A stretch of 64,000 nt of DNA from Symsagittifera roscoffensis. Its lineage: Eukaryota > Xenacoelomorpha > Acoela > Convolutidae. The notes beneath the pieces are model-generated. The model saw only the letters and a program-made list of their open reading frames with translations. It was not told where the DNA came from and did not search any database. Positions 23,731 to 35,180 of the stretch are shown one piece after another; positions within the stretch are counted from its first letter, which is position 1; each line of letters begins with the position of its first letter. The stretch lies in the NCBI RefSeq assembly GCF_963678635.1, contig NC_087069.1:29676776-29740775 (forward strand), written 5' to 3'. The position numbers were made by a program, and so were the translations under genes.

Positions 23731-25164
23731 GGATTTTTAGACAAAGTGAAGTCGATCTTAAGCAGAGAAAAGGCCCATGACTGGAACGCTGACGATCGGA
23801 TAGAGGACGGATACAAAGACTCTCTTGTACCGAAAAAGAACCAGTCACCATTGGAGAAAGGCTACGATTCGGACCATCTTACAACTCCAAAACCTTCATC
23901 TTCCCGAGTGTCCCTAAACAGCCCATTTAAAGGTAATTTACTACGTAAAACCAACGGAAGTATAAACGGAAATCCCTTCTATAAACAACTGGGTCAGAAA
24001 ATAATCAATTCAACAAAATCCACAGTTGAACTATCCGACGGAAAAATCATTAGAAAATCGGACATCGCCATCCCAAAGTCTAAATCTTCTACAATCCTTT
24101 CATTCAAAGAAAATATCTCTTTTCCCTCCTTTTCTAACATTGATTCACAAGTAGGTCCAAGAAAGACCAACGAATCGAAGCCACAACAGACGCGTAAACC
24201 AGGCCCTAAGACAGGACAACATACATAGTCTCTCACCCCGGTCACCACCAGATCTAGAGGAATAAAACAACCTACCAAACTCAACAAATCGAAACGAAAC
24301 TGAAATAAAGCCTCGACTTTGAACAAAGGATATTTAGCAGGTGATGAATCCATGTTCATTCCGTCGGACACGTCGGACATTAGTGATTGGGAATGGATTG
24401 CGGGAGGTTTTCCATGCAGAGAAATGATAAGAAAACGCTTCATTTCGGATAACCACAATTTTAACGAAGAACCTGCCCCATCATTAGATCGTCAAACATA
24501 TCAAACTTATATAAAATCTGAGATTTTAGACGAACAACTTCAATCTACGGATACAGCGGAATGCCCAATTAGTATAAAACCAGCACCTCAAACTACCTCA
24601 CACCCACCTGGCGAACCTTATACTGCTACGACAACGGAGGGCCCAAACAATCCTTTGGATTCAACAAAAGAACCGGAGGGAGAAAATCCGGTCGAATTTC
24701 CAGTCTTTGAGATAGAAGACTCCTCTGACGAAATAACGATTACTGAGGAAAGGCATCCAAAGGAAAACACTATCACCGGTAATGATTTTAAATTAAGACG
24801 TTCGTGTCGAAATGTTGGACCCCCACAGTTCTATGGTAAACGATTTTACATAGATTTTATAGACGAGATCGAAAACCAACCAGGCTCCACAAATAATCCA
24901 ATATCTCTGGACGAGGGCGACTGTTCGGGCTCCTTCACACAAACCATCAGAGAGAATCCCTCGGATAACCAGGCACACATTTACGACATCCAACCGGAGG
25001 ACCGTGCACCGGGCCCAGCGTGCTCCCCATCTTCTGATCAAATCTCCATTGCCTCCACTGACGAGTCCCTGAGAGATGCGGTGAATAGTTTCTACAATTA
25101 CATAGACTTAGACAGCGAAATTTTTAATGCCGAGCTGGAAAAATTCATGGAAGGGGACAGTTAA
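23731..25164 (+). pseudogene. Ty3-A integrase C-terminal tail, acidic region
   Basis: Same frame as the integrase end, interrupted by TAG 24226-24228 and TGA 24301-24303, ending at TAA 25162-25164. The first half is basic and Ser-rich. The second is acidic, with a late LRRSCRNVGPPQFYG motif like the Arg-Arg-Ser tails that follow integrases in many Ty3/gypsy elements. The stop spacing is also compatible with a separate downstream ORF starting near 24319, but no env-like features (signal peptide, Cys pattern, anchor) are visible. Confidence 0.6.
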
Positions 25165-25461
25165 ATTTAATCAAAAACTTGAAAACTCGCATTTAGACAT
25201 TGATAGTCTTTCTAGTGTTTCGTTTCAGCGCAGTTAGAGTTTACTTATTTTGTAACCATGGATTATAATCCGCCGGAATTAGGAATTATATCATTCTTTC
25301 TAATTCAGTCATTCCTTCGGAGCACTAAAATTTCATTTGTTATATCGTGCAGTATTTAATTTTCAATCCTTGTTAGACTTCTCGAGAGGGAGAAAAAGGG
25401 TTAGATATCATGTTACGTATTATGGCGCTTAGTACTTTAATTTTTTTCCCACTAAGGGGAA
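25165..25461 (+). other. Ty3-A 3' non-coding region with weak polypurine tract
   Basis: Non-coding sequence between the last pol stop and the 3' LTR. The purine-rich AAGGGGAA immediately before the LTR (25454-25461) is the expected site of plus-strand priming, though short. Confidence 0.5.
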
Positions 25462-25674
25462 TGTTGCGAATCATACCATTCGTCTTATATCATTTAATTA
25501 GTCTTAAAGTATATTAACTGGTTAATTTAGATTTGACCTTGTTATATTCATTCTCTCCGACGGAGAGAATGATCGCTCACTTTTTAATGTTTTAATTCAG
25601 AGATTAATTCACTTTTTAAACATATCTTTTTTGTAACTAAGTAGAATTATCCGTAACAAAGAAACATTTTATCA
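25462..25674 (+). repeat. Ty3-A 3' LTR
   Basis: 213 bp, TGTTGCGAAT...TTTATCA, followed by CATCC (25675-25679). The palindrome CATTCTCTCCG-A-CGGAGAGAATG is conserved at 25549-25571 despite about ten differences elsewhere between LTRs. Confidence 0.92.
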
Positions 25675-27690
25675 CATCCGCATATTTTTCGATTGTTTTT
25701 TAGAAGACAGAACAAAACAAGTTCGAACGACACCGACAGTTCAGACACCAACTGAGAAAAGAGCTCAAATTCAAATAAACTTTTGGTCTATATATATATA
25801 TATGGACGTATGAACGTTCGAACGTTCGAACTATTGTTGCAACACTAGTCTCTGGTAGCATCAAGACCAAGCACCAATTTTTGAAAGGGAAAATAAGATC
25901 AACTAAATACGCGTTGTACTAACTAACTCATTATTACCTAGGAGCTATTCTTTTCTAGCAGCATTTTTTTCTAGCAGCTTTTCTTTTCTATTTTCTACCT
26001 ACGACCTTTCAGCCTTGAGTTTAGCAGAGTTATTTTTGCCTCTGCGTCTAGCGCCACTGCCAAAGATTATTTTTACCGGTCGAAAGATCTCGAGGGGAGC
26101 CGTTATGAAGTTGAGGGGAGTGGTGGTGAAGTGGTTACGTCTCCGCTTCTCATTGAAAAGGTCGGGTGTTCGCGGCCCACCATGATCCGTGCTCATTGCA
26201 ATTGTAAATCTTAACCAGGGGCACAACCGCGGTTTTCTGTGAAGAGCTGAACAGGTCGTATCTTGGTTCTTTCCCGTGTGGATAGATCGTCTTAGCACGA
26301 AGAGAGAATTAAGCCAAAAGGTAGCAAAATCGATAAAAAACTGCAGCGATAGCAATTGGGGATTCTGAAGATTTTTATGCGCTTTTTTAAATAAGTACAA
26401 AAAATTTTCTTGGAGATTCGACTCCACCGTGAACTGAAAAACTGCCCCATAAGTACTCACAAAGTAGGAACAAAAATAAGTATTTAAATTTTAAAAGCAT
26501 GTCATTCAAATCAAAGTAAAATGAAGGATGAACTTATTTCTTGCAGCATTTTCAATGAGGTAAATCTTTCAAAAATAAGTAGTCAATACAAAATTTGCAG
26601 AGAATGAAAAGCCATCGATTGTGTTTGAAAACTTGGATGCTCAAGCTAAGAAAAAGTTTTACGGAAGTTTCAATTTTTTAAGGATAATTAAATGTATTTT
26701 AGAAGGGCCGATTGTGAATTAAACTCATTGCGGAACGATATCAGATAAAATACCTTGAATGAAAAATCAAAAGTTATTTGATGATGGAATTTTGGCCGAA
26801 GTTTTTAAAAAAGTGCCTTGAGACCAGGACGACCTATTGTTATTGTACAATTTTGACTTGAACCTAAATCTTTTTTTTTAAAGAGTGTCTTCATGTTCTG
26901 ATTTAAATAGAAACATGGAATTTTTTCTGCGCAAAAAGTGTGACGCCGCCACTAGAAACATTCTGTTTATATCCATTTGCAAATTGAAAGAAAACCAATG
27001 TTTAAAGTATTTGGAACAAATCGTATAACGTTTAAAGTATTGAGAATGAAAACGGCTCTATCACAAGAGATAACTTAGCTAAAAACCAACTTTTTATTTG
27101 CCACGACAAATTGAGAGATTTCCCAATGAATTATAAAAAGAAACTGAAAACTATTGGGGTTCGTTCCAATCATTTTCTTTTATGCTTCAATTAAACAATA
27201 AGAGAATTGGACTATGCTTGGACAGGCTGCAAAACTTTTCATAGATCCTCTGCAAATCGCAAGCACGACAGTTTTTATTATGATTATTATTTTTATTAAA
27301 ATGTACAGAACAGACAAAGAAAACAAAATTACATTGTTTTCTCAATTATGGTCTTGAGACTTTTAGCTCTTTAATAAAAAGCCCAAGAATACTTGATAAA
27401 TAATCCAAACTCAAGTTGGGATCAATTTAAAATCAAGTATTTCCTAAGGATTTAACGTTCATTGTCACTACTGGTCATGCTTAAATGGCCACAATGGGTA
27501 AAATGACTGCATTAGAAACTCAAAGAAAAAAACTAACGAAATTCAACAAGAATCAAGAAGCTAGTGCAATTAGTTACCAGAATTTTTTCAACGAGATCAC
27601 CCTGATATCAAGTAAAGGCCTAATAATACTAGATTTTCCAAATACTGTAGTTTGAATAGACAATCTATCTCTAGTTATTCAAAAAACTGG
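25675..27690. other. Flanking non-coding DNA with simple repeats
   Basis: Starts with the right CATCC target duplication. A TA microsatellite (about 25789-25802) is followed by the self-complementary GAACGTTCGAACGTTCGAAC (about 25811-25830). The long minus-strand frame at 25999-26460 has no domain and crosses the tRNA-like sequence below, so I do not call it. The remainder is AT-rich with no supported gene. Confidence 0.4.
26125..26190 (+). repeat. tRNA-like sequence, possible SINE head
   Basis: TGGTGAAGTGG matches the pol III box A consensus. About 35 bases later GTGTTCGCGGCCC resembles box B with one key mismatch. The T stem pairs at only about 3 of 5 positions and no acceptor stem forms, so a working tRNA is unlikely. 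A tRNA-derived SINE or tRNA pseudogene fits better. Confidence 0.35.
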
Positions 27691-30239
27691 AAAAATCGGT
27701 AGAAGTTCTCGTTGAAGTCAATAAAATATGAATGACACTCACAGCTAAAATGAACGAAAGGTATCATTTGAAACTACTTTGAAAAAAAATTGAAGACAAA
27801 TGAACTTCTCTAACCACATTGCTCAGAACCAACACCGTCGATTTTGGGTAAATCAAAACAAAAGTAACAGTTCAATTTCGAATCCAAATATTTGCGGCAT
27901 TCGTTATATTAATATCTACACAGGACTTAAAAAAGTTACCATTCATCGCCAAAAGGGCTCAGACTCCTGATGATAGCTACCCAGAGGGAACGGGAACAGA
28001 CTCAGAGAGAATGAACAGGTTGTTAGAAACCTCTACGACCAAGAAAAAAGGCAAGTCATTTCTAATTTTAGAGGTGGACAATATAACACCGGCAGGTCTA
28101 ATAGCAATTATACCAGAGACTCAGCTTGGTTTCAGTCACCCAATTTCAGATCACGTCAATCACAACCTCAAAATACCCACTGAGTAGAGGAAGAAATCAT
28201 ATGCTGTGACACAGTTACTGATTTTTTTCCTTTAAACTATTAAAATATGCAAAACCAAGTAACAAAACTAGTCTTAAAGCAAGGATCTATCTCAGCCTTA
28301 AAGCAAGGATAAATCACAGACAATAATAGAAATAGTGGGCTGGGCTTGAAAATGAATTCATAATTGGTCAAGGATCAATTTCTAGTACAAAAAGCTAGTA
28401 AAGTTACCAGGGATGGACAATTTTGTCAAAAAATGACAGTTTACCAATTCTGACAAAGTGAGGATAATAGAGGAAAAGGCAGCTAATCTAATGGCAATAG
28501 ATTTTTATCACCTGTTTCTAAAAACTCTTTACTTTGATATCCAACCTGCAGTTGAACTACTATCAGAGGAAGCTGTTATTTCCTACGGGTTGATGCTAAA
28601 CCACAAAGAATATCCCAATGTGGCGAAAATTGTCGTAATACATTTGAAAGAACTCTTTTTCATACCATCAATCTCATCATTACAGCAATTTCATATTTCG
28701 ACTATATTGCTACATCATAAAAAAACATTCGAAACCTACCTATCTAATTGAGAATCAGAAAAATCATCTTGTCAAACTAAACAAGTGTGCACTATGTTAT
28801 GCAGCAACTAATATTCAAGGAAACGAGGAAATATATTTGCTTTTCACATTGTGATGACTTCAAAATTAGAATTCTAAACGAAAGTTCAGAACATGATAAT
28901 TACCCAATTATCTAGTCACTGTCTACAAAATGCCTTTATTCGAATCGACTATGCCCAATTCACATACAATCTCTGCAGATAGAGAAATGAAAAAAAGTTT
29001 GCTGAAATGGTTTGCAACAAGTATCATGAATTAAGATGTTTTTGTAATTCAATACGTTTAATTATCAATGGTTTTCTCATTTCCACTGATATGAAATTCA
29101 GATAAATCATCTATAATCTGATTTCCAAAAAGAGGTATTTTCAAAAACGCAAGTAAGACGACATAATTGTTGATTTTTCTATAGCAATGAGTTTTCGATC
29201 TATTGCAATGCCCAAAAAAAATTTGTGGGTTAGAAAAAATGGATTTGAACGAAGTTTTCAATAGCCTTGTTAATGTTTTTCAACACTTGGGAATGACTAT
29301 TTTTGTCTTTGCCTCAGGAAACAAAAAATTGCCAGTTCTTTGATACAGAAAGTATTGGATACAGAAAACGTCTTTTAAACATTTCAACCAATTGGCTCAG
29401 ATATAGTCAAAGCGTTCCAAAATTGAAAACGAAATAGCCATCAACTTTTCACATGAAAACAAAATATGCAGGCCTCCCACAAAAAAAAAAACAATTGAAA
29501 AATGTCAAAACAATCATAATAACGATCTGTTGATTACTTTTTCAAGACAACGAAAAGTTCACTCAATACTCCTCAATTGATAAAGACAGGAGTAGCAATC
29601 TTCAAAAAATTGAAACAACAATTAAATTGCTATCTGATTTTGATGTCACACAAAAATGATGATTTTGATGCCACTCATCGGATGATGAGTTTTTAGAGCT
29701 AATTCAGATTCTGAAAGAGGATTAGAACGTATAATCTGGTCACAAATATTTTTTGGGAAAACAACGCATAAACTCCATGTAACACTCAAAAAGGACTGAA
29801 CGTTCAAAAACATCCATCTAGGAAAATTCCAGTCCACCTAAGAGATAAATGGATAAGTTAATGGTTGAATTATTCTAAACAGGCATACTTAGTGACCAAA
29901 TTGAAAAGATTGGTACGAGCTCATGGTTTGTGAACCCAGTTATCATTCTTCCAAAAAAAAGACTACAATTTGGATGCTAGGTGTCGAAACTCAATCACAG
30001 ATAGTAGCAAGAACGACTACAAATTTTCATGACAAGAAGAAATGGAACATACTTCAAAAGTAGTGGTCTTTCAAGTGCCTATAATCTGGTTTCTAACCGT
30101 AGAAATTAAGAAGCTTTTGTACGATGCAAGCAATATACGTGCCAAGTAGAAGACACACTGCTACAGAGTCAGAAAAAAATGAAATGATTGATACAATTCA
30201 AGAATAGCATTTTCTGTAACGGCAAGCCAGTTTAAAAGC
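27691..30239 (+). pseudogene. Heavily decayed Ty3/gypsy gag-pol remnant
   Basis: Coding text survives only in patches. At about 28040-28190 there is an Arg/Asn/Gln-rich gag-like tail. At 28458-28751 a 97-codon frame has no clear domain. Around 29905-30020 the RT fingers entry survives (SWFVNPVIILPKK followed in another frame by LDARCRNSITDSS), the classic start of a Ty3/gypsy RT. Stops and shifts are everywhere. The 150 bp that follow resemble the LTR end of the giant element downstream, so this may be an old relative of Ty3-B. Confidence 0.45.
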
Positions 30240-30389
30240 GACCCCTGATTACCACAGTAGTTGACCCTTAAACAGACCAAAAAGTAACTGGCTAGAAAGC
30301 GTAGAAGTAACGTATCTGATGTCAACCAGTCGTCAAAAAGAGCTTTTTTCTATTTTTCGTTGCTGTGTAATTTCCGGGCGAATGTTACA
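30240..30389 (+). repeat. LTR 3'-end remnant related to the Ty3-B LTR
   Basis: The last 18 bases, TTCCGGGCGAATGTTACA (30372-30389), are identical to the end of the Ty3-B LTR at 47884-47901. The preceding ~130 bp also align patchily (a shared CCAGTCGT near 30325 and 47840, and AAAAGTA-CTGGCT blocks). It is probably the degraded 3' LTR of the remnant to its left. Confidence 0.6.
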
Positions 30390-30852
30390 GTCTCTCGCAA
30401 TCAACATTTTTCAATCTGTATGTTACTTTCTTGCTGCAACATGAGAACAAACAGTTTTTTTCATCTTGTGCCAACGCCCTTGTCAGTAATTCATGTTTCA
30501 AAGCGAAATCAAACCTTTTCAGCCGAAGATTTGCGAGAATTGCCGCGAGAGAAGCACCTATTGGTAGACCATCAGTTTGGACATACCATGACTCATTACA
30601 CTTGAAATATACCATGCTGAGGGCCATATTCATAAGTTTTTTCTTTGTAAATTTTTGAATTTCCGGTGGAGATTCCTGGTTGTACAGTTTCTGTTGGGCA
30701 ATTTCAATAGCTTCCTTCAGGGTAACATTAGTGTTATAAATTCTCATGTAACAAGTTACTATAATTTCATCCGGATTAAGAGCGGTGTTTTTAATTTTTT
30801 CTTGCCCCTTTCTCATTTTTCGTCCCATCAATTTTGTCAAAAAAATTTGCAA
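30390..30852 (-). pseudogene. Reverse-transcriptase fragment, Penelope-like type (tentative)
   Basis: The minus-strand frame of about 155 codons contains FTKKKLMNMAL, then QTDGLPIGASLAAILANL, which corresponds to the RT motif usually written as DG-x-x-MGS/GAS-x-L-x-x-x-LAN in Penelope-like and related RTs. It is followed by a Cys-containing segment (CCSKKVTYR) that resembles the start of a zinc-binding module. No YxDD box or GIY-YIG endonuclease is seen, so this is a fragment. A non-Penelope RT is possible. Confidence 0.45.
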
Positions 30853-31749
30853 AAGTTTTATTCAGATTTTCAAACCCGGAAGTGAAAGAACTGGTGGTAG
30901 GGTTTCATAGCCTTGTTGACCTTGGATTGATTTGAATACTGATATTAAGCAGTTGGTTAATAATTATTTTCTCATTTAAACCTTTCAAGTTTTGATTGAT
31001 CATTTGTACTAGGTTCCTGTAAAGCTCTAAGCAGTCTACCAAACTAGTTTCGAGCTGAAATATCTAAAACTTATTTAAATTAAGATCAAATTATACTTAG
31101 TTCTTGTTCGACCCCAAGTTTTATGGAATGGGCTGGCCTTAAATTCATTTCGCAGACCAAAGGATTTATCTTGTCACTCGGGTGGTTTTTAAAACATTTT
31201 TCTATGGTTTTCTGTTTTTTCATCAACTTTACGCTTATTAAACGGACACCCTTGACTGTTCATCAATTTCGATCAGCAGCAGCGAGCGAGCGTTCACTTT
31301 AGTCTCCCCGTAACTCTTCCTGTTCTCATTAACGCTAGATGTCTCAGTCGCGAGCAGCTTAAGCTGGCTGAAAATTATGCACCACTCTGGTCCGAAAAAT
31401 CCAACCTCGGTGACAGTTAACAGTCGAGTTTTAGAGCGTGTTTGATGTACTTAATCTATATCCTAAATAAGTTTCATATCTCCATCACATCTCTAATAGA
31501 TCCATTACATAACTCTCACTAACATTGTCTAGAATTATGGTTTTTAATCCTGAATGTAGTAATAATCAGGTTGTCTGGGCATCATCAAAATCAGCAATGG
31601 GTCGTAAGGCGAACTAATAACACGCATTTGGAAACAATAAGTCACTTATAAAAGTAATCAGAAGGTCGAAAATACCATAATAACCGAAGTTACAGTCAAA
31701 AGTCCCTTCATCATAATAACCAGACAAAATCCTAGGATTTTTCTAGATA
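30853..31749. other. Non-coding stretch, no supported gene
   Basis: Upstream continuation of the RT fragment on the minus strand is unreadable (many stops). Nothing else recognised before the inverted-repeat element. Confidence 0.4.
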
Positions 31750-32687
31750 CCCGGGTTGACCTCCATACACCGAAAATGCTTATCATACAATTCCATACAT
31801 CAAGTGTGTGGGAAAATGCTTGTCATACAATTTTCATACAATTTCTAAAAATGGTTGAAAACTGGTATTAACTCATTTCTGTGGCTGTTTGATTCTAATA
31901 AAACAATCTGCTGATAAAAAACTGAGGTTTTCGTTTTTTGAAAAAAATGCTTATCATACAATTCCCATATATGGAAATTGTATGACTGGCATTTTTTTGG
32001 TGGGGACACAAAAAAATTTTCAAGTTGTTTTGAAAATTTAGCCCAAAAATTTTTTCGTTTTTTTTCAACCGCAAATCAATTTTCGTACGCAAACAAACAT
32101 TTTTCAAAAAAAAAATTTTGCATGCAAAATTTAATATTTTGTGTGCATAACGTAGTCCTGGATACAATAAAATTGGCTTAATTTTTTCTTTTCACTTAAT
32201 TTGTTTTTTCAAAAACGCTGAAAATTCCTCTTTCTTTTGTATGGGGTGTTAATGTACGCCTTGATCAATGTCTGATAATTTGAAAATTCAAAAATTTAAT
32301 ATGATCATCATTAAAAAATTTTGCCAAAAATTAAAAGTTTGTTACTTTTGTTATATCAATTGTGAAAGACAGCCAAATTGAGGTAGTTTTCTATGCTTTG
32401 TAAATGCAAGACCGTCGAACCTTTGGTGTTTGGAGTAACCAAGGTCTTTGTCACTTGTGTTCGGTTGCAACTACAACCGAAAATTTTTCAGAAACTAAAT
32501 TTAGAAAGGAAAAATCAAAATTTTTTGTTTATGGGAAAACATCTATCATACAATTTTCATATATGGAAAAATGCTTATCATAGAGTTTTCATACAATTTT
32601 CTGTACGTATGGAATTGTATGAAATTGTATGACAAGAAGTTTCTCATATATGGAAATTGTATGATAAGAAGTTTTGGTCAACCCGGG
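31750..32687. mobile_element. 938-bp non-autonomous DNA element, CCCGGGTTGACC ends, TA-flanked
   Basis: The left end CCCGGGTTGACC (31750) and right end GGTCAACCCGGG (to 32687) are perfect inverted repeats, and both are flanked by TA (31748-31749, 32688-32689), the target of Tc1/mariner-like elements. Inside are several copies of a TTATCATACAATTT(C)CATA unit in both orientations, including a near-palindrome at about 31952-31982. No transposase frame. The short elements at 8987 and 16395 belong to the same family. Confidence 0.65.
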
Positions 32688-32870
32688 TATGGAAGAGTAA
32701 AGTATAATGTTGATAGAAGTAAAAAGAGTGAGATGGTTGGGCATCAAGCCAACCCAATTGAGAAAACTAACACCTGCACAGAATAAATCGGAGTTAAAAG
32801 AGACTCAAAAAGACTGATATGATATGAGGCTACGGGTCTATCAAATACTTATATAAAACTGCACTTTTGT

Positions 32871-34930
32871 TCATTTGGTTTTATAAAAAAAAATTCCCTC
32901 GAACGTAATTTTATCATTAATAGTGCCGCGTACACAGGCAGCGTTCGCAACCTGTGTTGCAAGGGAGACTTTCTGACTAATGAAACTAACTACACTGGCT
33001 TCGGAACACGTGCACAAGTTATTACAGAACTCTTTCAGAAAAACCTCAGTGCTAGGGCCAGCGCCACCCTGAACTTCGAAAGCTATTGGTTGAAAAAACA
33101 TAAATCATTAAATAAATCTCTATATTTGTCAATTTTTTAATCTTCGGCCCTGGCCGCGGCCGATCTGGGGTTACAAACCGAGCCTTATTTTACAAGGGGC
33201 TACGGAGTCAACTACCGTTACCTCCCACAGGAGCTGCCTACCAACAGCCCATGGGAAGAGCGTCAAACTGTCTGGTCGCATCTGGTTTGTCCTGTGGAGG
33301 TGTCGTGGCTCTAAAACAGTAGAAAGCTGAGTGGAGGCGAGATTTTGTTTTATGAGGGCATTAAAGTTTGAACGCCTAGGGAACCTCCCTGCAATTTTGA
33401 GACTAGATAGGCCATCTCGTCCATCTTCGAATACATCTTTTCCGCAACCGTATCCATTTTTTTCACTTATTTTTGAACCAAGGCAGTGCCCAATTGCAAA
33501 TTTACGCTGCTGTGTACGCGGCAAAACTTCAAAATTAGTTTTTTGCACGATTTGACATTTAACCATTGTGATCCTATTTTCTTCTGTTATGCATTGAACC
33601 TAATTACATCAAAAGTTTTTTTTTCTCAAAATAATTTCAGAAATATTTTTATTATCGAAAATGGGCTCCGTCCAATGTCGTTGTTTTTTGATTTCTGGAG
33701 CTACTTCACATTCTGCTGAATCAAACCAAAAATCGAATGCATAATTATAAGTTCCATCCTCGTGCTCCAAACCAAAAACTTCACTTAAGATAGCCTTCGC
33801 TCCTATTGCTGATGCTAAAAAGCTAGTAATGCTAGTATGCGAGCGGAAGAAACAATCAGGCAACTTTTGGCTGCCAGGAGAACTGCTTCCAAAATTTGGC
33901 TGTCATTTGTTCCTACATTTGTTACGCAACCGAAAGACTTTCCTAAAGTTCAATCGTGTTTTTCCAAAAAATTTTATTGCAAAAAACAAAGACTTGTACG
34001 CAAAAAACATAGGAGTTTCGGCACGCTAAACAATTTTTAGGAGGTGAAAACCATAAAGTGTATCCAGCTATTCAGTGATTTCTGAAATCTTTTGGAGCTC
34101 AGCTATTTTTTCCTTAGACAGATTTTTGCGAAAAGATTCACCTATAGGTGAGCCCAAGATTACAAGATCATCCTTGGATTTGAATTTTTTTTGTACAAGA
34201 TTTTTGAAATTAACTTGGAATTGTTGTGTTCTGCTTACTTGCGATCTGTGCTAGAAAACTTCGCCAGATTTTTCTGTGTTTATGCTTAAACCTAAGTTTT
34301 TTTTTCTGACTTCAGTATGTTTGCAAAGTCTCGGAGCACTATCTCGTAGTCGTCGTCTAGGTTTCCATCATCTAAATATCACACATTTTTTTTGGATTTA
34401 AGCTTTCTACTAGCGTCTGTTTTGTTTCAGCAAAAAGCGGTGGAGCCTGGGATCATTTGGTTGTCCGTCTTCCGAGAAAGACGTAGAAGTTTTTTGGAAA
34501 AAAAGATAGTTCTGTTTACTCTAGGCGCATTGAGTTTATCTGTGCAACTCAGGGCGGTTCGAAAAAACGTGATTAGCATAACTTCTCTAAAAGGCGAATT
34601 AAATGCATTGTTAAAAACTAGTTTAAGTAAAACAGAGCTCTTTGAATTGTCTTAGAGTTTCTAAAGGAGTGTGCAGCAATTTCAGCTCCTCATTTAGTAC
34701 CACATCTTACCTAAATATTCCCAAAAAAAATTCTCCACTCTGCAACAGCCTTGCTTCTTGCACATTTGGATGCGATGCCTTTTAGCGTGTTGCCGATGAC
34801 AATTGGTCAAAACCTCCATCTGTTTTTATAAGGGCGATAAGTTTCCCTCCAAAAAGTGAGAGGTCTTAGCTGTTTGGGCACTTTGCCTTCGCCTATATGA
34901 TTTAAGAGCTTAGTAGGCGATACAAGAAAT
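32871..34930 (-). pseudogene. Endonuclease-type LINE, RT and 3' part (interrupted by copia)
   Basis: This is a non-LTR retrotransposon of the restriction-like-endonuclease type (NeSL/R2-like group). Reading leftward, the RT begins near 34920 (GEGKVPKQLRPL, then an IGNTLK motif). The RT active site is readable as YLDDGNLDD near 34365. A C-terminal endonuclease at 33566-33171 shows LEP then RPD, 12 residues, and WEVTVVDS, with the domain end at 33101-32871. At least three frame changes are needed. The 5' part continues on the far side of the copia element at 39302. Confidence 0.75.
34926..34930. repeat. Copia target-site duplication, left (GAAAT)
   Basis: GAAAT here and at 39302-39306 bracket the copia element exactly, and removing the element rejoins the LINE reading text. 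Confidence 0.8.
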
Positions 34931-35052
34931 TCTTGTTATAAAAACGAGTTTGTCATGATCTCAATTCAATTAATGGCTACACGACATTACTCTGAAACCA
35001 GAAACAAGTTTGATTAACAAGAAATCAACAATTCAGTCATTTATACTCAACA
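34931..35052 (-). repeat. Copia 3' LTR
   Basis: 122 bp. In element orientation it begins TGTTGAG and ends AACAAGA, judged from the target duplication and from the start of the primer site beside the other LTR. Confidence 0.85.
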
Positions 35053-35180
35053 CTCCTCCATGTTGATTACTTCCATTGATCAGGATATTTTCAGTTTTTC
35101 TAAGAAGCTGGTAAACATAGGCTTCGGGAGTTGTTTGGTCATACACTCTGACAGCATCTCATGAGATCTACAATATTCGA

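Larger units (their letters stand above)
19089..25674 (+). mobile_element. Ty3-A: complete but defective 6.6 kb Ty3/gypsy element
   Basis: It has two 213-bp LTRs, a CATCC target duplication and the internal order gag - protease - RT - RNase H - integrase - acidic tail, which is the Ty3/gypsy order. Gag and pol appear to have been one continuous frame: protease and RT follow the zinc knuckles in frame with no gag stop between. Disruptions: TAA 19733-19735, a one-base shift near 19860, TAA 21757-21759, TAA 22783-22785, two compensating shifts in the integrase (about 23315 and 23495), TAG 24226-24228 and TGA 24301-24303. It is not autonomous. Confidence 0.92.

Noticed and set aside
24319-25164. 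Envelope gene of Ty3-A.
   Set aside because: No signal peptide, Cys pattern or membrane anchor; it is acidic with an Arg-rich motif typical of integrase tails.
25999-26460. 153-codon minus-strand frame.
   Set aside because: No domain, low-complexity ends, and it runs antisense through the tRNA-like/SINE patch; likely chance.
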